Translations under genes and position numbers: made by a program
Origin: Pseudomonadota bacterium
Lineage (GTDB): Bacteria > Desulfobacterota > Desulfobacteria > Desulfobacterales > Desulfobacteraceae
Direction of reading: 5' to 3'
Assembly: GCA_018821535.1 (NCBI GenBank)
Contig: JAHJLV010000041.1
Location: forward strand, 62,001 to 126,000
DNA length: 64,000 bases
The notes under the pieces: generated by a model
The model's input: only the letters and a program-made list of their open reading frames with translations
Told to the model about the DNA's origin: nothing
Database searches by the model: none
Shown here: in pieces, positions 63,446 to 64,000 of the stretch
Layout of the letters: each line of letters begins with the position of its first letter
Numbering within the stretch: position 1 is the stretch's first letter

Positions 63446-64000
63446 TTAGCCGTTTTCAGAGTCAATCAGTATGATTTCCACCTGGTCTACTTTCTGGTAG
63501 CGCTGGGGAAGTTTTCTTCCCCGATGACCCCGCGTGCCGGTGTAATCGGCCTGGTTACCCGCGGTTAACTTAAAAGAATGTTTACCAGAGTATATAACAA
63601 GATCTGACTGTACAGGCAAGATTTTAAGAAATTTAAGCGTTTCAGGCTCAGAAGACAACTGTTCTTTTTTGGGGATGGATATGATTTTATTTCCCTGTCC
63701 TTTTTTCAGGCAGGGCAGCTGGTTCAAGGGAAATATCAGCAGTCTTCCTTTGTTTGTAATGGCAGCGACATTGTCCTGTGCAAGATTCCAGACACGTTCG
63801 GGTTCAAGCAGCCGGCAGTTCTTTTTTAAATTGATGACGGCTTTTCCGTTTTTGTAATTGGTGAGGAAATCTTCAAACCGGATAATAAATCCATATCCAT
63901 TGTCAGAAGACAGCAGGTAATGCCAGGAATTTTCGCCACACAGCATAAAGCAAATGGATGCGTTGGGCGCAATGGCAAGATGGCCGGTCAGCGGTTCTCC
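63446..64000 (-). CDS. parC: DNA topoisomerase IV subunit A, C-terminal part (runs past window end)
   Basis: The frame is open to the right edge, so the N-terminal part lies outside. What is seen is the C-terminal beta-pinwheel domain: SSDNGYGFIIRFEDFLTNYK NGKAVINL (read across), AAITNKGRLLIFPLNQLP, GQGNKIISIPKKEQ and the RGHRGRKLPQRYQKVDQVEI ending. These match ParC rather than GyrA; GyrA would carry the GyrA box. ParC decatenates daughter chromosomes with ParE. The gene is translationally coupled to the MltF-like gene. Confidence 0.9.
   Translation of the reverse strand, partial: GEPLTGHLAIAPNASICFMLCGENSWHYLLSSDNGYGFIIRFEDFLTNYKNGKAVINLKKNCRLLEPERVWNLAQDNVAAITNKGRLLIFPLNQLPCLKKGQGNKIISIPKKEQLSSEPETLKFLKILPVQSDLVIYSGKHSFKLTAGNQADYTGTRGHRGRKLPQRYQKVDQVEIILIDSENG

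Overview
The window (about 45% GC by eye, dense genes, Gram-negative envelope functions) most resembles a member of the Desulfobacterota, probably Desulfobacteraceae-like (Desulfobacula/Desulfobacter type). The grounds are a 2-oxoacid:ferredoxin oxidoreductase operon with a GltD-like flavoprotein, an exosortase-type C-terminal signal of the VPLPG kind, a MoxR/DUF58/transglutaminase cluster and a full Sec/Tol/ParC envelope set. The genus is inference. No rRNA, tRNA or CRISPR array was seen.

Layout. 1-7941 (+): the 3' part of an Omp85 barrel gene, an M20 peptidase, larC, pgpA, recA and alaS. 7973-14590 (-): an accessory island. It holds a small zinc-ribbon gene, two 180-bp direct repeats carrying regularly spaced TTTGGCAAA boxes, a 5'-truncated orphan Rhs tip, a lipoprotein gene (candidate immunity), a 1370-aa secreted Rhs/YD-repeat protein and a fragment with thrombospondin-type calcium repeats. 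14704-23455 (+): a regulator, then a self-contained type II fatty-acid cluster (FabD, enoyl reductase, FabA, FabG, FabZ, KAS II, ACP, acyltransferase, phosphopantetheinyl transferase, KAS III). 23515-25355 (-): three secreted proteins: a cohesin-like PEP-CTERM protein, a dockerin-repeat protein and a single FN3 domain.

25883-31349 (+): a four-gene redox operon (GltD-like, FAD oxidoreductase, KorA with fused gamma domain, KorB) ending in a clear terminator. 31396-36550: small hypotheticals, a chemoreceptor, an ABC substrate-binding protein and a kinase-fold-like protein. 36678-41693 (+): a MoxR/DUF58/transglutaminase operon. 41906-43552 (+): a small secreted protein, a CI/S24 repressor and a small membrane protein, the last two preceded by similar inverted repeats. 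43749-53199 (+): proA, proB, an MBL hydrolase, a two-domain SAM decarboxylase, spermidine synthase, a GNAT-DUF2156 fusion, a nitronate-monooxygenase-like protein and a hybrid histidine kinase. 53210-64000 (-): topA, dprA, cpoB-like, secF, secD, yajC, RNase E/G, mltF-like and the 3' part of parC.

Most promising for novelty: (a) the Rhs island, with its displaced tip, periplasmic-type toxin/immunity candidates and iteron-bearing repeats; (b) the adjacent cohesin-like and dockerin proteins; (c) the dedicated fatty-acid cluster, whose ACP and FabG depart from canonical motifs; (d) the two-domain SpeD next to an unusual acyltransferase; (e) the S24 repressor with two matching operator-like inverted repeats. 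All functional statements rest on motif recognition by eye; no database search was possible.
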